From NCBI RefSeq assembly GCF_040183065.1, contig NC_091120.1, positions 75,510,208 through 75,574,207 on the forward strand: 64,000 nucleotides of DNA, written 5' to 3'. Position numbers and translations under genes: made by a program. Below are positions 34,591 through 45,799 of the stretch, in pieces. This stretch comes from Periplaneta americana. Its lineage: Eukaryota; Arthropoda; Insecta; Blattodea; Blattidae. Position 1 is the stretch's first letter, and each line of letters opens with the position of its first letter. Under the pieces are notes generated by a model. The model saw only the letters and a list, made by a program, of their open reading frames with translations. It ran no database searches and was not told where the DNA came from.

Positions 34591-36196
34591 AGGGTTCTGC
34601 AATATATCATGGAATTCTACACAATATTTCTAATTTTCCCTCTTTGCCAGAGCAGCTAGTACTTGCAAGATAATTTTAAATTTTGCAGTACGCCTAATTG
34701 TTGAGTAGTAGGCTACGACAGATATTATTTGTTTACAAATATCGAACACTGGTTTGTCTCAAGGGCAGACATCTGAAACTAATGAACTAAGATTTTCATC
34801 CTCGTGTGATCCTTGTTCCACCAATTTAAACTACACCTACTTTTCGTTAAAATATCAACATGTCTGAAATGACAAAGAATTATGTATGTGAAATTATCTC
34901 TACATACATAGCTACTTCAAGTAAAGATTAATATTACAGATGACAGTGATATCTTCTGTAAGCAGTCTTTCAATCTGCCACAAATCTGAGCCCCCATGTA
35001 ACGTTGCCGCAATTACAACGCGGTGGCCTTCCAATCAAGTAGGCCGTGTTAATATATAAGAAAAGTAATGGGATTCATCGGAAAAAAATCATCTCCGCAG
35101 CAAAATTTTCCTTTATAATAAACCCGTAGAACAGGTCTCATGTTTTAAATATTTGGGTTATCATTATAAGCTATGAACAAGAAAAAGATATTTCTACAAA
35201 ATTTAATTACTTTAACTATGCAATGAATACCATTAATAACATTTTCAAACCTTCTCTTGTCCAAAAACATACAAGAATTAAATCCTATAAAACATTGTCG
35301 AGACCTGTTCTCATGTATGGAAGTGAAGCTTGGACCATACGCAAATGTGATGAACACCGAATCACTGTCAATGAAATTAGGTTTTTAAGAAGAACTGTTG
35401 GCTGTACTAGATTACTTATATCGCTATTTTGAAATAATCAATCTTTATGGCTTAACAAAATGTACAAAAAACTAGTTACATATTACTGTTTTTTTATATA
35501 TTTACTTTTTAATTTACATTTGCGAACGTTTTCATCCTCCAAAGGGACATCACTACTCACTCAGTTCAACTCTACAATATTTGACCAGTGTCGAATAATT
35601 GGACTCAACATTTAGTGATACAGCTGCGTTGTGCATATAACTATCATTGTCTTCGTAATGTATAATGTTTTAAATAATTGACATTCATTTGTAAATCGAA
35701 CATATGTTCATACATACACAAGATTTTGTAGCATATATACTCTCATAACAAGCATTGCCTACAAGCTCACAATATGTTAAAATTTAACAATTAACAGTCT
35801 TCAAAGACAATTTTTTATTATAAATCATACAGCATCGGTTTTATCTACTTCGTAAAAGCACAAAGCTTTTGAACATAATTTTGCACAAGCACGTATTTTA
35901 TTCATAAGTGTTTTATATTCCCTCGAAATGTGTACATAAGATGTATTTGTATCTTTTTCAGGTAATTTATGATATTATGACGTATGTAACGCTTTATAAT
36001 ACTGATTGCTTTTAATATTCATGTGTATAATCACAATATGACAGTCTGACACACAGATTACTCTCGTACTAACACAATACACATTTTTGTACATCTTTCT
36101 ACACAATTGATATTGCATATTTGTATATTATTTCATGCCTGATGATGCCCCTTTGGAGGGTGAAAACGGTTGCATATGTAAATTAAAAAGTAAATA

Positions 36197-36410
36197 GGGG
36201 AGAGTTGGGTAGTATCGGACATCGGGTAATATCGGACTGTGAGTTTCTTTCATCTACCACCAGATGATAGTACCTGAATGACATTGTTACGTTTCTGTTA
36301 TGTCGCATACAGAAACGTAACCATGTTATCCAGGTTCTACCATCTGGTGGTAGATGAAAGAAACGCATTGCCCGATATTACCCGATGTCCGATATTACCC
36401 AACTCTCCCC
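36197..36410. mobile_element. 214-bp palindromic MITE, TA TSD
   Basis: Ends GGGGAGAGTTGGGTAGTATC and its complement are extended by CATCGGGTAATATCGG on both sides, with inner arms TTTCTTTCATCTACCACCAG / complement. The whole unit folds on itself. TA at 36195-36196 and 36411-36412 suggests a Tc1/mariner-mobilised element. It is inserted in the right inverted arm of the 35415 element. Confidence 0.85.
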
Positions 36411-36487
36411 TATATAAAAACAGTGATATGTAACTTGTTTTTTTTTTTTGGACATTTTGTAAGCCATAAAGATTGATTATTTCAAAA

Positions 36488-37465
36488 TCTATACTAATAA
36501 TAAATCTGCAGCCAAAATTTTTCTGGTAATTTTCGATTTTCCAAAAATAATTGGTGTTAACATGTATAATTAACCATCCAGAAACCGAAAATGGCTTTTT
36601 TGAAATTTTTGTTTGTCTGTCTGTCTGGATGTTTGTTACCTTTTCACGCGATAATGGCTGAACCGATTTATATGAAAATTGGAATATAAATTAAGTTCGT
36701 TGTAACTTAGATTTTAGGCTATATGGCATTCAAAATACTTTATTTAAAAGGGGGGTTATAAAGGGGCCTGAATTATATAAATCGAAATATCTCGCTTATT
36801 ATTGATTTTCATGAAAAATATTACATAACAAAAATTTCTTTAAAAATGATTTTCGATAAGTTTTATTCTATACAAAATTTTGATAGGACTGATGTTTAAT
36901 GAGATAAATAAGTTTTAAAATTACAATAACTACGTCATCTAAGGCGATGTACTGAAATAAAAACAAATGACTTTGTCTATAAGGGGCCTTGGACAACAAC
37001 AATCAAAAGCTATTAAACATAGCCTAAGAGAATGATTCTGTGTTTGTATGAAGTAATATCGGAAGCTAATTCATTGTTTAATTATTATTTCACCATTGAA
37101 AAGTGTAGTTTCTCTAGATGGACATAATTCTACAATGTTATTACAGTAACTTCTGAAACATATAGCAAGTAATATAAAGTATACACATTAAAACTAAATG
37201 ATATGTCAATCTTCATTAAACTATGGTTGCATGTAATAACAATTAAGAAACATGTTAAAGAAATTGCCTTGCACCAAATGATTGCTCTCTGGACCAAAAT
37301 GACCGCATTTTAATTATTTAAATACAATTTAAATTAAGTAACATATTAAACGATTTATCCTCCTATTAAACACGAATGTTCCCTGGATCAAACGTCCTAT
37401 TTTAATTATGTGATTACTTTATATTTACTTCTAACAGGTGCAGCGGAGCGCACGGGTACGGCTAG
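36488..37465 (+). mobile_element. non-autonomous Helitron (978 bp)
   Basis: The 5' end TCTATACTAATAATAAATCT starts with TC. The 3' end GGGTACGGCTAG ends with CTAG, preceded by a small GTGC...GCAC hairpin (about 37438-37453). It lies between A (36487) and T (37466), the canonical Helitron target. The empty site can be verified: the opposite TIR arm (35415-35435) reads, in complement, straight across the junction. A segment near 36640-36720 (TTTCACGCGATAATGGCTGA) is typical of insect Helitron copies as I remember them. No Rep/helicase gene. Confidence 0.85.
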
Positions 37466-37790
37466 TAACGATATAAGTAAGAGTTGTATTTGGCTTAGCG
37501 GATCATTAAAATCAAAGTGAATTACACTAGATTAGACAGGAAGAAAAATTTGGATATTTTGAAAGATTTAGATATTGACCCGATTTTAGAGAAAAATTTA
37601 ACATTATAGACAGAAATGGAAATCTCATATACTCAGAATGCCTGGAACAAGGATACCACGCCAAGCACTAAATTACAGCCCATTAAGAACAAGATCTTTG
37701 GGCCGTCCGCTGAAGCAATGGAGTGAGACGGTAACAGGCCACCAGGCTTAATACGTGATAGGAAGAAGAAGAAGAAGAAGAAGAAGATGT

Positions 37791-38644
37791 TTTGACCCAA
37801 ACATTTGGAATATATATTTATACAGTCATCTCTCTATGGTCACACAAGTGTGAGGAGACATATCACTTAATAGTTTGAACAGTTTTCGAGATTGAGTCGT
37901 GTGCTCATCACATAGATATATTATATTAACCAGGATGTTCTATATAACTGAGTAATTAGGTCTTGGATTCATATTCTGTCAGTTCATGGCTGCGTCAGTC
38001 CTAATAACAAGAAGTAGTCTCCATGGCTGTCCTCATTCAATTCCAGAGTTTACTCGTCAACCTTTGTGTCAACAAGATTAATTTGAAACAACCCTTTGAA
38101 AATTTACTGTAATTGTATAGTATTAATTTAGTTTTAAACTAGTTACACTTATTTACGATTGAAAAAGTAACGGTGTATGATTTTTTTTTTAATTTGAATG
38201 TTTCGGATTATGATCTTAACACGAATCTTGTTCAGACTTCATCACGGCAGGAAGTGTAATTGATTAAAATTTCAATATTCCAAAGCCTTATAAAGCACTA
38301 GTTATAAATATGACTGTCAGGGTAGTCGTATAGACCTTGCAATATAAATAGGCCCACTTTTCTTTTGTGTATTTTTTCTGATTAGGTCTAGTAGGCTTGT
38401 CAACTAATTATTGAGGTATTGCATGGTTATACCTTCATTATAACTAAAACTAGCATTTTATGTAGTATTTTACAGTGAAACATCTATATAAATAGGCTAT
38501 GTAGTAAGATACAGTGAAATAAGTAAATTCATAAAAATACGTAATATTAAATAGGTTAACTAAATCTTTTTTTAAGAAACATTTGCCACGTGTACAGTAT
38601 GATGGCATAGACATTGATGAATTATTTGTACCTTCCTTCACAAG
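37791..38644. other. no gene recognised
   Basis: AT-rich, no domain-bearing frame, no clear repeat structure. Confidence 0.45.
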
Positions 38645-38657
38645 ACACAATTAATTA

Positions 38658-39552
38658 TATACTATTTACAAATGGCTTTTAAGGAATCTGCAGGTTCATT
38701 GCCGCCCTCACATAAGCCCGCCATCGGTCCCTATCTTGTGCAAGATTAATCCAGTCCCTACCATCATATCCACCTCCCTCAATTTCATTTTAATATTATC
38801 CTCCCATCTACGTCTCGGCCTCCCCAAAGGTACTTTTCCCTCCGGCCTCCCAACTAACACTCTATGTGCATTTCTCGATTCGTCCAAACGTGCTACATGT
38901 CCTGCCCATCTCAAACGTCTGGATTTAATGTTTCTAATATTATGTCAGGTGAAGAATACAATGCGTGCAGTTTTGCGTTATGTAACTTACTCCATTCTCC
39001 TGTAACTTCAGCCCTCTTACTGCAAATATTTTCCTAAGAAGCTTATTCTCAAACACCCTTAATCTCTGTTCCTCTTTCAAAATGAGAGTCAAAGTTTCAC
39101 AACCATACAGAAGAATCGGTAATATAACTGTTTTATAAATTCTAACTTTCAGATTTTTTGACAGCAAACTAGATGGCAAAAACTTCCCAACCGAATAATA
39201 ACACGCATTTCCCATATTTATTCTGCGTTTAATTTCCTCCCGAGTGTCATTTATATTTGTTACTGTTGCTCCAAAATATTTTAATTTTTCCATCTCTTCG
39301 AAGGATTAATCTCCAATTTTCATATTTCCATTTCGTAGAATAGTCTGGTCACGAGACGTAATCATATACTTTGTCTTTTCGGGGTTTACTTCCAAATATA
39401 TCGCTTTACTTCCTTCAAATAAAATTTCCGTGTTTTGCTTAATCGTTTGTGGGTTTTCTCCTCATATATTCACGTCATCCGCATAGGCAAGAAGCTGATT
39501 TAACCCGTTCAATTCCAACCCTATCTGTTATCCTGAACTTTCCTAATGGCAT
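38658..39552 (-). pseudogene. 5'-truncated RTE-like LINE, copy 2, with 13-bp TSD
   Basis: ACACAATTAATTA occurs at 38645-38657 and 39553-39565, marking the insertion ends. On minus the copy begins within RT just upstream of YADDVN (about 39480), then KTKYMITSRDQ, FGATVTNINDTREEIKRRIN, YKTVILPILLYGCET, RVFENKLLRKIF, MRWAGHVARLDESRNA and VLVGRPEGKVPLGRPRRRWE. It ends with the same 3' UTR as copy 1 (ATTTGTAAATAG...). A stop and frameshifts interrupt it. The 5' truncation plus target duplication is the standard outcome of incomplete reverse transcription. Confidence 0.88.
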
Positions 39553-39566
39553 ACACAATTAATTAA

Positions 39567-40620
39567 TTAATTATATAATTATAGATTTGAATGTTTTCTG
39601 GAGTCATTCATTGCCTTTTGTCAGACAGGATACCGCAGACTGAATACATTGGAGTAATTCTACAGTCCACCCTGACTTCATTTGCAGTTATGCCGACTGC
39701 ATTGTGTTGCCCACTTCGACAGCAACTACGTTATCAGAAATCATGGAGTGTTAAGAAGCAGCATTATTGCTTCTTCTTTTGCGGAGAAGGAAAGTTATGA
39801 AGTTTTGGGTTCATCCAGCTTAAAAAAAAAAAAAAAAAAAAAAAAAACCAGAGGTCAAAGTGATTATTTTATTCTTAGGCAACATGAACACAGATTTCTT
39901 TTATTTACCGGTACTCTGGATGTCGATTTCTTCCTCGGATATATTGACAGACATTTAAAAAACTACAACAAGGATTATGCAAGGGAGTTTTTCGAGTTCA
40001 CTAATGGATGCTTCGGTATCAAACACATTGGAATCTAAGCCTATCTTGCACAGAAACGAAGAAAAGTATGTCTTCGGTCGACAGACGATAGTTTACTGCA
40101 AATTATAAAGTCACAGTGCAGAAGGGACCGACAGCAAACAAACTACAGCTGTCCGTTTCGACTTCACAAGCTGTTTGTGTATACTCTGTTTCTGGAATCT
40201 GTAGAGTATAGGAGACGAAACAAGTCTTTAGCGCAAGTGGTGGGTGGAGGTGGTCAGTCCAATGACCGGTTTGGGGGAAAGCATTGATTGAAGACGAGCG
40301 TCTAAAATGTTACCTTACCTACCACCTTCTTCCACGCGCATCTTACCCCTTAGCGGCCGTCAATCGATGAAGCCCGCAATACACTCCCGGACTGATAAGC
40401 TCCGCCCATTCGTATGTCATCGGCTCCACCCAAATGCGTCGACTTCCTTTACAGAGTCTAGAAACGGAGTGTGCTCACTTCAGATGTTTGGTGTGCCAAG
40501 ACTCGACTACAAGCTAGTTACATGTGCAGTCCATTTTGACGCTAATACTGGCTGTTCATTTCAAAGTGTATCATGACGTCACTGTTGTGAGTCAGCGATT
40601 TGAAGCGAGTTTCGGCTTTT
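39567..40620. other. no gene recognised; poly(A) at 39822-39847
   Basis: A 26-base A run at 39822-39847 may be the tail of an old plus-strand retroposon. The frames around it (39591-40038, 40307-40576) show no motif that I recognise. Confidence 0.45.
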
Positions 40621-40623
40621 ATG

Positions 40624-41043
40624 CCAGAGAAGTTGCCTGTTATTCAAGGCGTTCAACTTGAACTTGAGAACGTATACGATATAACTTGAGCGTCGTAGCA
40701 ACAGATGGCGGTCTGTACGGTCTGTGTGCTACCATAAGCTCTTTTGAACTGTGTTTTGCGCGAGCAAGTCGTACGCAGGGTATTTGTTATCATTGGTTGC
40801 GTATGGCAACATTCCACAACACAAATCAAATGCTCCGCGTCCATGTTGACCGTCCAAGTTAATGTCAACAAATACGTAAGTAATCGTCCTAATCCTCTCT
40901 CTATATCCCGACAGTAAGAAAAAACTTACCTCAGTACGTGTTTCCAAACAGTTCACATTCCTGCCACTACCGGCGTTACCGTACGTATCGGTACGTACTT
41001 TTCAAAATGAACGTCGTACTTGCCAGGCAACTTCTCTGCCAGA
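40624..41043. repeat. inverted-repeat-bounded unit (~420 bp)
   Basis: CAGAGAAGTTGCCTG near the left end and CAGGCAACTTCTCTG near the right end are exact complements. The interior is unusually GC- and CpG-rich for this window (repeated CGTACG words near 40975-40995). It could be a small DNA element; no TSD seen. Confidence 0.45.
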
Positions 41044-41816
41044 TAAGTAATACGCCTTTGCCGAAGTGTAGGAAGATTGAATTCTCTATGCTCATCGGCT
41101 AGCCACATGACGGCATACAGCGAGCCATGACACACTTTGAACTGAACACGCAGTATATTCCAGACCGTTTACCTCTAGGCAGAAAATATCCGTTCCACGA
41201 TACAAGATGTCACTGGGACGGGTAAGTTTCCGTATCTGTTTACAAACACTTAAATATTCGAGGAACTCAGTTGTTTATTTTACTTATGAAGTATTCTCCA
41301 TACATCTTGTTCCAATTTTAATTTAAAGAAACTTCCAATTTTTGTTTTTGTTGAAATGTTGATAAATTACTACTTTACAGTCGATTGTGAAGAAGTTGTT
41401 GATCGCAGCAACCACTTTAATTTTGTAGCCAGCAAAGACGGAACTGGTGCCATGGGGGGGGGGAAGTTGGAAGGTAACTTGCTTCACTTTCAACCGCTCA
41501 TACGAAATTAAAATCGTTTTTGAGACATTACAGAACAAGAAGAATATAAATTGTAAGTCTGATTGAATAGGTATTCTGGGGGAGAGTATTTTTTTCCAAT
41601 AAGGTATAGACTGGTATCCCTCATGTTTTAAAAATTCTTAAAAAAGTCCATCATAAATCTCATTGTGCGTAAACGTGAGTGTGTGGAGAAGACGTATATT
41701 TGGGTTATAGGTAATTCGTTATCTCGTGAAAGCTAGCTGCGCGTAAGTGGAAGAAAAACGTGGATTGGGAAGTTTCCCATCCTCGCTACGTTTCCACTTG
41801 CGGCCAATATTTTAGG
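41044..41816. other. no gene recognised
   Basis: Mixed DNA with a G-run at about 41455-41462. No domain-bearing frame. Confidence 0.4.
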
Positions 41817-41827
41817 AGAGCTTTCAC

Positions 41828-42020
41828 GGCTGGCCTTCTATGTCCAAGGTTCGATCCCGGGCCAGGTCGATGGCATTTAAGTGTGCTTAAATGCGACAGG
41901 CTCATGTCAGTAGATTTACTGGCATGTAAAAGAACTCCTGCGCGACAAAATTCCGACACAACAGGCGACGCTGATATAACCTCTGCAGTTGCGAGCGTCG
42001 TTAAATAAAACATAACATTT
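41828..42020 (+). mobile_element. tRNA-derived SINE (family A), 5'-truncated
   Basis: TSD AGAGCTTTCAC at 41817-41827 and 42021-42031. It starts inside the tRNA-like head (GGCTGGCCTTCTATG), keeps the B-box-like GGTTCGATCCC, and ends in AGCGTCGTTAAATAAAACAT. It is the plus-strand counterpart of 7952-8166 and 10104-10344. Confidence 0.9.
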
Positions 42021-42031
42021 AGAGCTTTCAC

Positions 42032-42782
42032 TTGCATCACTTCAACGTGCGACAAAAAAAAATACTGAACATTGGTTTCACAGTAACGACCAACAATGTC
42101 ACCTAATAAGGATCTTGCTTTGATTACTGATTTACAGTTAACCTCTAATCAATGTAAAGGAGAACATTTTTGTATGGCGAAGAAATTTGCACCTTTTTTA
42201 AATTTAACTTGTCAGTAGTAAATACTGTAGTTGAAGTATTTCATCTGAAGACGCGTTCAGCTGCAGTGGTTATTCAGTGCTGCAATTCGACTTGGGAGTA
42301 GAATGGCCAACAATTTTGCCTGATAAACTCTCTCAGGAACAGAATGTTTTTATATTTCGTAAATTTATAATTGTAGGAGTGTGATAGGGGCCTCACCAGC
42401 GCATTATAGTGCTGACGTCATAAAAGCATGGAACTCTCTCTCCATGGCATCTAAAAGAGACACCATTAACATTTTTATCACTGGCCCTTAATGCGGGATT
42501 CCGACAGTTTTACTTCTGAAGAAACCAATCGGTAGAAAATAATTTATGGACACTTCTTTCTGGTTGGCTGGCTGGATGGCTGGTTGGTTGGTATTTCGAG
42601 GACTGGACTCAAAATGGATCTGTGCAGTTAGGCTCAGAACGCCGCGTTTGTGAATAAAACTATGGCTGCTGGTCTTCCATCCCCGTTCGATCCCCGGCCA
42701 GGTCGTGATGGAATTTGAGGTAGACGAAGCAGACGCTGCAGAGGGGGTTTACTCGGGTGCTCCCATTTCACTCTATTATTCC
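42032..42782. other. no gene; tRNA-like fragment near 42665-42720
   Basis: Contains CCGTTCGATCCCCGGCCAGG with a GTCTTCCATC block, a head-only fragment resembling SINE heads in this window, and a TGGCTGGCTGGATGGC simple repeat near 42565. Otherwise unrecognised. Confidence 0.45.
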
Positions 42783-42790
42783 ACTAATAC

Positions 42791-42971
42791 CACAGTCTAG
42801 TATATACAGTCACGAAGCTTGAGTTGTGAGGGTGCTAGGAACAATAGACTGTGCCGGTACTATTTCGCATTGACTGTAATGAGGCGATATTAGCGATCCT
42901 AGTGGTTAGCAACTATCTATGGATGCATATTTACTACTTATTGACCTTCGTGACCGTATATACTAGACTGT
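42791..42971. mobile_element. hAT-like MITE, copy 2, 8-bp TSD
   Basis: ACTAATAC at 42783-42790 and 42972-42979. Terminal inverted repeats CACAGTCTAGTATATACAGT (left) and complement (right). An 8-base duplication fits hAT. It is about 180 bases, with the same internal sequence as 7417-7599 in the reverse direction. Confidence 0.85.
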
Positions 42972-43009
42972 ACTAATACTCTCAAGCTCCCTCTCATTTA
43001 ATGTATTAT

Positions 43010-43425
43010 CCGTGCGTTTTTTTTAAAGCGCTTCAGTAAAGCGCTTCATGCCTTTGCTGCAGCAAAATGAGGGTCGAAAAAAAAAACGCAAGTAGGTCAA
43101 ATGACTGCAAAATGGTGGACAATTAATATTGGCTTCTATTTCTGCCGTAATAAATTTAACCCTAAAGGACCAAACATGTTAAATAATTTCGACTTCCATG
43201 ATAATGACATGGAATTATTATTACTAGACGATTTTGACAATAATAAACGTTGCAAAAGACCAAAACATATGTTCCGCCATGATGGATCGTGCAGCAAACT
43301 CGTAAAGCGAAGTTTTGATTTGCTGCACGCTTACTACAGCGCTGCTGCAGCGACGGTGAAGCAAATGTAATAAAAGAACGTCTTGCTGCAGCGCTTTACG
43401 TCTTGCTTAAAAAAAAAACGCACGG
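43010..43425. mobile_element. 416-bp TIR element with TAT TSD
   Basis: CCGTGCGTTTTTTTT at the left and its complement at the right, with TAT on both sides (43007-43009, 43426-43428). Subterminal AAAGCGCTTCA / GCTGCAGC words occur at both ends. An 89-codon frame (43101-43370, NNFDFHDNDMELLLLDDFDN) resembles the acidic start of a transposase, perhaps PIF/Harbinger-like, but is too short to call. Confidence 0.7.
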
Positions 43426-43429
43426 TATC

Positions 43430-44460
43430 TGAAACAGATAAAATTAGGCGGAGGTGAAGTATTGGGAGGTTTTCGACGCTGATAGTGATAGCGAAAATTA
43501 ATTATTTAAGTTGCAATAGACATTACCATGCAAATAGCTCCTTTCCGTTCTCATAACATTTCGAACTACCAAGTGAGCTATTTAAGTTTCAATCTATAAT
43601 GATATTAAAGTTTGTCTCTGCATTAGTCGTCAGACGAAGCATCACGTTTAGTATATCTGCCATTTCTAGCAAGTCAATGACACGCCTACGCAAGAGACGG
43701 AGCAGTGTGAACTGGGCCCCAACACATTAGTCGAATTGTTTTCCCAGGAAAGAGTAGATGATGATGCGACCTTTTCGATGATCGGAAAGAAAGCTGCATG
43801 GACACGCTCCAGTAAATTGCCAACCACGCGGCGACTAATTGACCTCAAACTAATTGCTCAGGGGCGGTGCCGAGTCAAGGCTGAAATCACGACAGTGACC
43901 TACACGGTGACGTCACTGCGGCCAAAGACTCGTGCATGAAATGTTGTCACCAGCCATTTTATTTTTATTTGAATTGGTAAATGTTCCTTTGTAGCTGCCG
44001 TGATTGAAAGTAATTTGATTGTGGGGTGACACTTGAAAGCTTGCCTCCATATTGTAGTAATTTATCGTGATACATGTACGTGCCAAAACCAATGTAATAT
44101 ATCGCCTAATAACACTGACACAGTACAGTAAATACAGGCTCTCTAGAATGTAGCTGGGAGTGTGCCTATATGTGTAGATCTGAAAATCAATGCCATAGAA
44201 ACAAAAGAAATGCTCTTAAACAAGTGATGGTAGGAGATAATGCAGTAATACATATGGAAAAGTCGAAGAGAGAAAAAAAAGTAGCGTGATTCGCATATCT
44301 GGCCAGGGTTGTGAAGTTGGTGGGATGGCTATGTGAACTCCAAGCCTATAGACCACTTGTCTGACTCCGAAACTCTTCGTCCCACTGAAGTAACTGATGA
44401 GTTTAGCAAAGAAAAATATCGAAGAGGGAATGTATACAAAGTATACAATATACAATATTA
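43430..44460. other. no gene recognised
   Basis: Sense and antisense frames at 43666-43939 overlap without a recognisable motif. Confidence 0.4.
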
Positions 44461-44468
44461 GTATTTCC

Positions 44469-45799
44469 TAGTGTTGTGGGATTTAATCGTTTAATCTAAC
44501 CTATTAATCGATCAATTCCTGTTGTAAGATTAATCGATCAAAGTATTTAATCGAATAATTGAGTCGATTAAAATTAATCGGTTGCAGTTGATATTAATTG
44601 AAGGGCTCAGAAGCAAAGGAGTATAAGTGCACTTAAGTTATTTGTGAGAAAAAGTGGTTGAAAGTACTTAAGATTTCGTAAATTCCGTGAAATTTTTTAT
44701 TTCAATTTTAGTGTGTGGTGTGGTTAAAAGATATATCCCTTTGCCACTAAAATTTTAAATGTTTTAGCTTCTTCTGGATGCACTTAACTCATGTTTTTAG
44801 AAATGTCACTTGTATCCCTTTACTTCTGACCCCCTCAATTATTATTTTGTTACTAAAAACTCACACTAAAAATTCCGACAATATTTCTCTCTCGGAAATT
44901 ACTTACTTAAAAGCACAATAGTACTCTTATTTTCTAACTGTAAATCTTTGCACAAACATTTCAGAAAGAGATGGAGATATGAGGACAGTGACCTAATCTA
45001 CCTCTGTTGAAAGTTCAAACACAATGCGAAACCCGTATTAAGTTTTATGGTTTTCCAAGAAAACTTCCACCTTGTTGTCAGCTCATCTTCCTAGCATATG
45101 AAATACATACTTTTCTCGGATTCGTCCCCTCATCCCTTATAAAATAGCCATGTCTATATTGTGTGAAAGTGAGAGCGTAATTACCTTCTTCTCTTTCTAA
45201 AATCTTGTAATTCGATTACAATAGGGGCCAGTCTTCTATTTCGACTGCTGTATTTTTGTAGTTGCAGTTTCTGTACTGAGTTTGTATATGAGGTTGTATG
45301 TTTAGTTTCATAAAGAAAAAAAAATCTATTTTCTGTGGTTTGTAAAAAGTGTAAACTCCATTATGTCATATGAGAATTTGAGACAAAGTCGGTGAAACGT
45401 TTGGATTTAAATTGAACGATCGTGGAGAAGTGAAGTGAATGCATTCACATGTTTAAAATAATGGATAAAGCAGTATTAACTAGGTGAGTCTTCATACTTT
45501 TTGCTTTTTATGTTTGTCTCAAAAATTCCCGGAGAAATTGTCACAATAAATTATAAGCCTCATAATAAATATGTTAGTAAGTAATTAAAACAGTTGTTTT
45601 GTAATATAACGATACAATATAATATACATTTAATACTTATGATTTTCACCGAACACAAGTTAAATTCAACAATAAATGTGTAGGTATTACAGTAAATTAA
45701 AACATTTTTCAACTCGATCAAAACTCGATTTATCTATCGATTAATCGATTAAATTTAAGTAGTTACTCGATTAAATATTTTGATCGATCAACAACACTA
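44469..45799. mobile_element. 1331-bp hAT-type non-autonomous element
   Basis: It starts TAGTGTTGTGGGATTTAATC and ends in the complement of TAGTGTTGTTGATCGATC. Flanking octamers GTATTTCC (44461-44468) and GTATTTGC (45800-45807) match at 7 of 8 positions. Both subterminal regions (44480-44590, 45715-45790) carry many copies of ATTAATCGATTA-like words, the usual arrangement of hAT transposase-binding sites. No transposase frame. A second MITE is nested at 44596-44838. Confidence 0.82.
44596..44838. mobile_element. nested MITE
   Basis: Left end AATTGAAGGGCTCAGAAGCA and right end complement of AATTGAGGGGGTCAGAAGTA enclose about 240 bases. A related single end lies at about 46178-46290. Confidence 0.7.

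Larger units (their letters stand above)
32406..35048. mobile_element. TIR element with 9-bp TSD, carrying a LINE copy
   Basis: Left end CACGGCCTACTTGATGAAAG (32406 on) and right end 34990-35048 are inverted repeats over roughly 90 bases with gaps (shared CACGGCCTACTTGAT, AAGGCCACCGC, GGCAACG, GGGGGC). TTAATATAT flanks both ends (32397-32405, 35049-35057). A 9-base TSD with long TIRs is typical of Mutator-like elements. No transposase is visible. Most of the length is a foreign LINE (32903-34590), so the element itself is non-autonomous. Confidence 0.72.
35415..37525. mobile_element. composite insertion with 9-bp TSD and long inverted arms
   Basis: It interrupts LINE-X at TRL, with ACTAGATTA repeated at 35406-35414 and 37526-37534. 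The left arm 35415-35560 (CTTATATCGCTATTTTGAAA, AATCAATCTTTATGGCTTA, CCTCCAAAGGG) pairs with 36130-36195 plus 36411-36487 and, beyond the Helitron, 37467-37477. About 48 extra bases at the right (37478-37525) have no left partner, so either the element is asymmetric or a further event occurred. It houses the MITE at 36197-36410 and the Helitron at 36488-37465. Confidence 0.68.
31352..37790 (+). pseudogene. non-LTR retrotransposon relic (LINE-X), broken by two composite insertions
   Basis: Three collinear parts of one reverse transcriptase. Part one, 31352-32405: NNKAPGCDNINMELYK, then LLNSGYKIYTKLL, HLAFIDFKKAFDKV, INQGVRQGCNLSPLLF and SEEYGINISVN. About 300 unrelated bases around 31630-31935 interrupt it. 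Part two, 35058-35414: VSCFKYLGYH-like, RPVLMYGSEAWTI and RRTVGCTRL. Part three, 37526-37760: TRLDRKKNLDIL, then a C-terminal GRPLKQWSE-type motif and a (GAA)n tail at 37761-37786. The domain order and the exact joins (INISVN at 32405/35049; TRL at 35414/37526) show one insertion event later split. The copy is 5'-truncated with stops and shifts. The C-terminal style suggests an RTE-like clade, without certainty. Confidence 0.8.
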
